The notes beneath the pieces are model-generated. The model worked only from the letters and a program-made list of their open reading frames with translations. It was not told the DNA's origin and searched no databases. A stretch of DNA of 64,000 nucleotides from Bacteroidota bacterium. Its GTDB lineage: Bacteria; Bacteroidota; Bacteroidia; Chitinophagales; LD1. Both the position numbers and the translations under genes were made by a program. Positions 61,231 to 64,000 of this stretch are shown in pieces. The stretch is taken from positions 1 to 64,000 of the forward strand of contig JAFDYQ010000018.1 in assembly GCA_018267365.1 (NCBI GenBank), in the 5' to 3' direction. Every line of letters starts with the position of its first letter. Position 1 is the first letter of the stretch.

Positions 61231-62250
61231 TCACTTTACTATATAGGCTAGGACCGGTTGTAGCTTTTTGCCCACCCCTATACCAATCTTGAGGCTGCCC
61301 CGCATAAGCGGTGCGGATAGCCGGTATACGTTTCCCGTATGGACAAAGGCCACAGGGTGCGCCCCTCTCTCTGCTACTGCGAGTATTTTGAGGTCTTCAT
61401 CACATACTATGGTCAGATCCGCATGGCTGCCTGCGCGCAGCGTACCTGAGAGCGGAAAATCCACGAGCCGCATCCGGTGCCTCGTGGCGTAGGCAGTGGG
61501 CAGCGGATCAGGCAGTGTGCCGGCCATGTACTGCTCGTATATCACGCGCCCGCTAAAACCTAATTTGAAAAGGGTAGGCCGCACTCTTGGCATATCTTCA
61601 AACTGGCGCAGTGAGATCCTCGCAGGTAGTAGCAGCCACTGTGTATCTGACGAATAGTGGGCAAAAGCAAATTCATACGGGTCAGTGTCAAACCAATATG
61701 GCTCAAAACGCCTGTGGCCCTCCATCCTGCCCTCTACCTTGCGGCCAAAACCGCTGCCCCAGGTAGCATCTATGAGCAGCCAGCGTCCATCTACGCGCAC
61801 CGCATTCCATGCATGGTTCGTTTTCCTACCTTCAAACTGATCTCCCTCCTCATAGCTATACCCTTTGCTGAAACCGTGTATGACCGCCGCCTCCAGCCCC
61901 ATGTAGGTACACAGCATCTGGTACACATTGGCAAAACCCTGGCAGACTGCCAGGCCCCGCTGCAGCACACGGTCACACGACTGATCGGTCTTCCGGCCTG
62001 CATTGTAAGACTCTACATCATAGGCTATATGCGTAGCGGTCCACGTATAGGCAGCACGGGCGCGATCCATATCAGTCTCGCAATATTTTTTCAGGTAGGC
62101 TGCTATATACTTAGGCTCCGGCGTGAGGGTATCCGGTGCATGAGCGGCTATAGAGTCTATGTAGTGAAAGGGCCCTGCAGGGATGGTATCTGAAGCCGAG
62201 GCTGTGATGCCGGATAGAAGAGAGAAAAGGAAAAGAAAGTAGTGTTTCAT
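61231..62250 (-). CDS. Transglutaminase-like domain protein, secreted
   Basis: A 339-residue protein with a signal peptide (HYFLFLFSLLSGITASAS). The transglutaminase-like (cysteine protease-like) core has the triad Cys103 (GLAVCQGFAN), His146 (TNHAWNAV) and Asp161 (WLLIDATWGSG). These match the transglut_core consensus, so it is probably catalytic, acting in the periplasm on peptides or cross-links. The C-terminal 120 residues are beta-rich and not assigned. ATG start at 62250. Confidence 0.9.
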   Translation of the reverse strand: MKHYFLFLFSLLSGITASASDTIPAGPFHYIDSIAAHAPDTLTPEPKYIAAYLKKYCETDMDRARAAYTWTATHIAYDVESYNAGRKTDQSCDRVLQRGLAVCQGFANVYQMLCTYMGLEAAVIHGFSKGYSYEEGDQFEGRKTNHAWNAVRVDGRWLLIDATWGSGFGRKVEGRMEGHRRFEPYWFDTDPYEFAFAHYSSDTQWLLLPARISLRQFEDMPRVRPTLFKLGFSGRVIYEQYMAGTLPDPLPTAYATRHRMRLVDFPLSGTLRAGSHADLTIVCDEDLKILAVAERGAHPVAFVHTGNVYRLSAPLMRGSLKIGIGVGKKLQPVLAYIVK

Positions 62251-62426
62251 AGCAGCTATCGCTAAAATAATAAGTCTGAGGCTTTATCTTATAACGATAC
62301 AGAATACGCTTTTTGTGTGTACCGAACGTTGTTATTTCTCGGGGAACACATCATAGTCCGGCCATAGCGACGTAGCGATCGCCTATGGCTCGCCGGCTGT
62401 CCAGGCAATGGCGAAAACCCTTTAGT

Positions 62427-64000
62427 TTACTTCTTCTTGCCGTTTGATTTGCCGGCTGCGTTGGCTCTTTGCTGTGCCTCGGCCTGGCGCTGTATATCCT
62501 GCAGCTTAGCCATAAAGCCCGATTGCTTTTTCGGATTTGCTTTATTCTGCTGTATAGTACGGTGCAGCTCCGCCTCATCTATAAAGAATTTCTGTATAGC
62601 CCACTGCTGTGCTATAGTGAGTACATTCTGCAATAGATAATAGTATGTAAGGGCCGCGGGGAAGTCATTGAACATAAACATCAGCATCACCGGCATGATG
62701 TACGGCATGTACTGCATACCAGGCTGTGAGTTGGTCATACCGCTCTGGTTCTGATTGTACACCGCAGAGAGTATAGATGTGATGGTCATGAGTACCGTGA
62801 AGAGACTCAGGTGATTGCCTATCAGTGGTAGTGAGGAGGTCCATGACATGATAGCATCATAGCTACTCAGATCCGTAGCCCACAGGAAGGGCTGCTGGCG
62901 CAGCTCTATCGAGTTGGGGAAGAAGTAATACATAGACATCAGGATCGGCATCTGCAGCACCATAGGCAGGCACCCGCCAAAAGGGCTCACACCTGCCTTT
63001 TGATAGATCTTCATCTGCTCCGTAGATATCCGCTGCTGGTCATCGCCATACTTCTCTTTCAGCTCATCTATCTCGGGCTTCAGCACCTTCATGTAGGCGC
63101 CGCTCTTGATCGCCTTCCACGTCAGTGGCGTCAGCACCAGCTTCAGCAGTATCGTCAGGATCAGGATGATGATGCCGTAGTTCAGGTGTGCCTTGTCCAG
63201 CAGGGTAAATGTTGGGATGATGGCCCACTTGCTGATATACTTGATCCAGTTAAATGCAAAATTATCCGGAGATAGTTTCAGAATGCTTTCAAAATCATCG
63301 CCTGATTTCTTCAGTGTAGTGTAGTGGTTAGGGCCAAAGTAGAAGTGCATATCATAGGATACGGATGCAGCCGGCTTGTAGTCCAGCGTCAGTACAGCGT
63401 TATCCTTCTTTACATAGCTCTTGTCATTCTTGTCGTAGTCAGACTTTAGTGACCCTTTGAAAAGTCCTTTACCAAAGAGCGAGGCATTAAAGAACTGCTG
63501 CTTAAACGATACCCAGTCTGCCCTGCCTATCAGAGATTCCTGCTGGTCAGGTTTGGTCTCATCCAGGTGCTGCACATCGCCATCGTTATACTTATAGTAT
63601 ACGGCGGTGTAGCCGCGCTCTTTATCCACCAGGCGCTCCAGATTCAGCAGCGTGCTCTGCCAGGTGATCTGGATATCATTGGCATTGGGCATTACATGAT
63701 CCAGGCCTACCAGATTTACGGTATAGCCCAGCTTGTAGTCATTGCCTTTCAGGGTATATTTCTGCTCAAAATACTGCCCGTCCCCAGCCCTCAGGCGAAA
63801 AGAGATACTCTTGGCCTCATCGCCTTTCACCTCAAAGCCCTCACCCACCGGCTCAAAATAAAGGTCGCGGGTATCTACGATCTTATTGCCCGCTATCACA
63901 AACTGGTAGCTAAAGCTCTGGCTTTTGTCATTAAACAGGATGAGTGGCTTACCATCCCAGGTCTTGTAGTTTTTCAGTTCTACCTGCTTTACTGTACCGC
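62427..64000 (-). CDS. yidC: Membrane protein insertase YidC (C-terminal part, runs off the window)
   Basis: The reading frame is open from the end of the window to the stop at 62427, so the 5' end is missing. It encodes the C-terminal part of the large periplasmic domain (GKPLILFNDKSQSFSYQ is readable at the edge) and the conserved 60-kDa insertase region: spans around LDKAHLNYGIIILILTILLKL, KMVLT-like region, GVSPFGGCLPMVLQMPI and the YYLLQNVLTIAQQWAIQK tail, then a basic Lys-rich end (KSNGKKK). YidC inserts inner-membrane proteins, alone or with Sec. Confidence 0.93.
   Translation of the reverse strand, partial: GTVKQVELKNYKTWDGKPLILFNDKSQSFSYQFVIAGNKIVDTRDLYFEPVGEGFEVKGDEAKSISFRLRAGDGQYFEQKYTLKGNDYKLGYTVNLVGLDHVMPNANDIQITWQSTLLNLERLVDKERGYTAVYYKYNDGDVQHLDETKPDQQESLIGRADWVSFKQQFFNASLFGKGLFKGSLKSDYDKNDKSYVKKDNAVLTLDYKPAASVSYDMHFYFGPNHYTTLKKSGDDFESILKLSPDNFAFNWIKYISKWAIIPTFTLLDKAHLNYGIIILILTILLKLVLTPLTWKAIKSGAYMKVLKPEIDELKEKYGDDQQRISTEQMKIYQKAGVSPFGGCLPMVLQMPILMSMYYFFPNSIELRQQPFLWATDLSSYDAIMSWTSSLPLIGNHLSLFTVLMTITSILSAVYNQNQSGMTNSQPGMQYMPYIMPVMLMFMFNDFPAALTYYYLLQNVLTIAQQWAIQKFFIDEAELHRTIQQNKANPKKQSGFMAKLQDIQRQAEAQQRANAAGKSNGKKK

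Overview
The window looks like chromosomal DNA of a Bacteroidota bacterium, most likely class Chitinophagia or Sphingobacteriia. The signs are an LpxC-FabZ fusion, several proteins with type IX secretion (T9SS) sorting tails of types A and B, a PorP/SprF gene next to an OmpA gene, a TonB receptor paired with a DUF4249 lipoprotein, GxxExxY proteins, and promoters of the TTTG-N19-21-TAnnTTTG type with few Shine-Dalgarno sequences. No rRNA, tRNA, CRISPR array, transposase or prophage gene was seen. The last gene (yidC) runs off the right end.

Layout. 0-10 kb, nearly all on the minus strand: a GxxExxY protein, a DUF58 protein, thioredoxin, a START-domain protein with a glutathione peroxidase, an FAD oxidoreductase behind an array of short repeats, three consecutive T9SS-secreted proteins and a dipeptide epimerase. 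10-18 kb: lpxC-fabZ, lpxA and an overlapping ABC ATPase (outer-membrane lipid A supply), an rRNA/tRNA 2'-O-methyltransferase, an AT-rich orphan gene and mutS. 18-27 kb: an ArsR/SRPBCC pair, a large hybrid PAS/GAF sensor kinase, a TPR protein divergent from etfBA, a lipoprotein and panB. 27-33 kb: a type B surface adhesin, its PorP/SprF partner and an OmpA/WD40 protein. 33-38.4 kb: a compact plus-strand cluster with two ketosynthases, an ACP, an LpxL-like acyltransferase, a 4HBT thioesterase and a halogenase-like flavoprotein, resembling part of a flexirubin or aryl-polyene locus.

38-50 kb: a GT39-type membrane glycosyltransferase, homogentisate dioxygenase, two related small membrane proteins, a fatty acid desaturase, a small Cys/Gly-rich T9SS protein, DUF4249 plus a TonB receptor, a BtuF-like binding protein, a lipoprotein and a cystathionine beta-synthase-like enzyme. 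50-56 kb: a tandem pair of very small RNA-like transcription units, an operon of carbamoyltransferase, DUF5989, SxtJ and YkgJ, then purC, a second GxxExxY gene flanked by inverted repeats, and a PhoH ATPase. 56-64 kb: a SAM hydrolase-family protein, a small secreted protein, a Fur-family regulator, a STAS protein, purA, a lipoprotein, a transglutaminase-like protein and yidC.

The window is mainly housekeeping and cell-envelope genes. Its least explained parts are the tandem 52-nt units (50.5-50.8 kb), the inverted-repeat-flanked GxxExxY cassette (54.75-55.26 kb), three copies of a REP-like palindrome (one nested in a larger inverted repeat), the repeat array at 4.4-4.64 kb, and the AT-rich orphan gene at 13.7-14.8 kb. 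All calls come from reading the sequence; no database search was possible.
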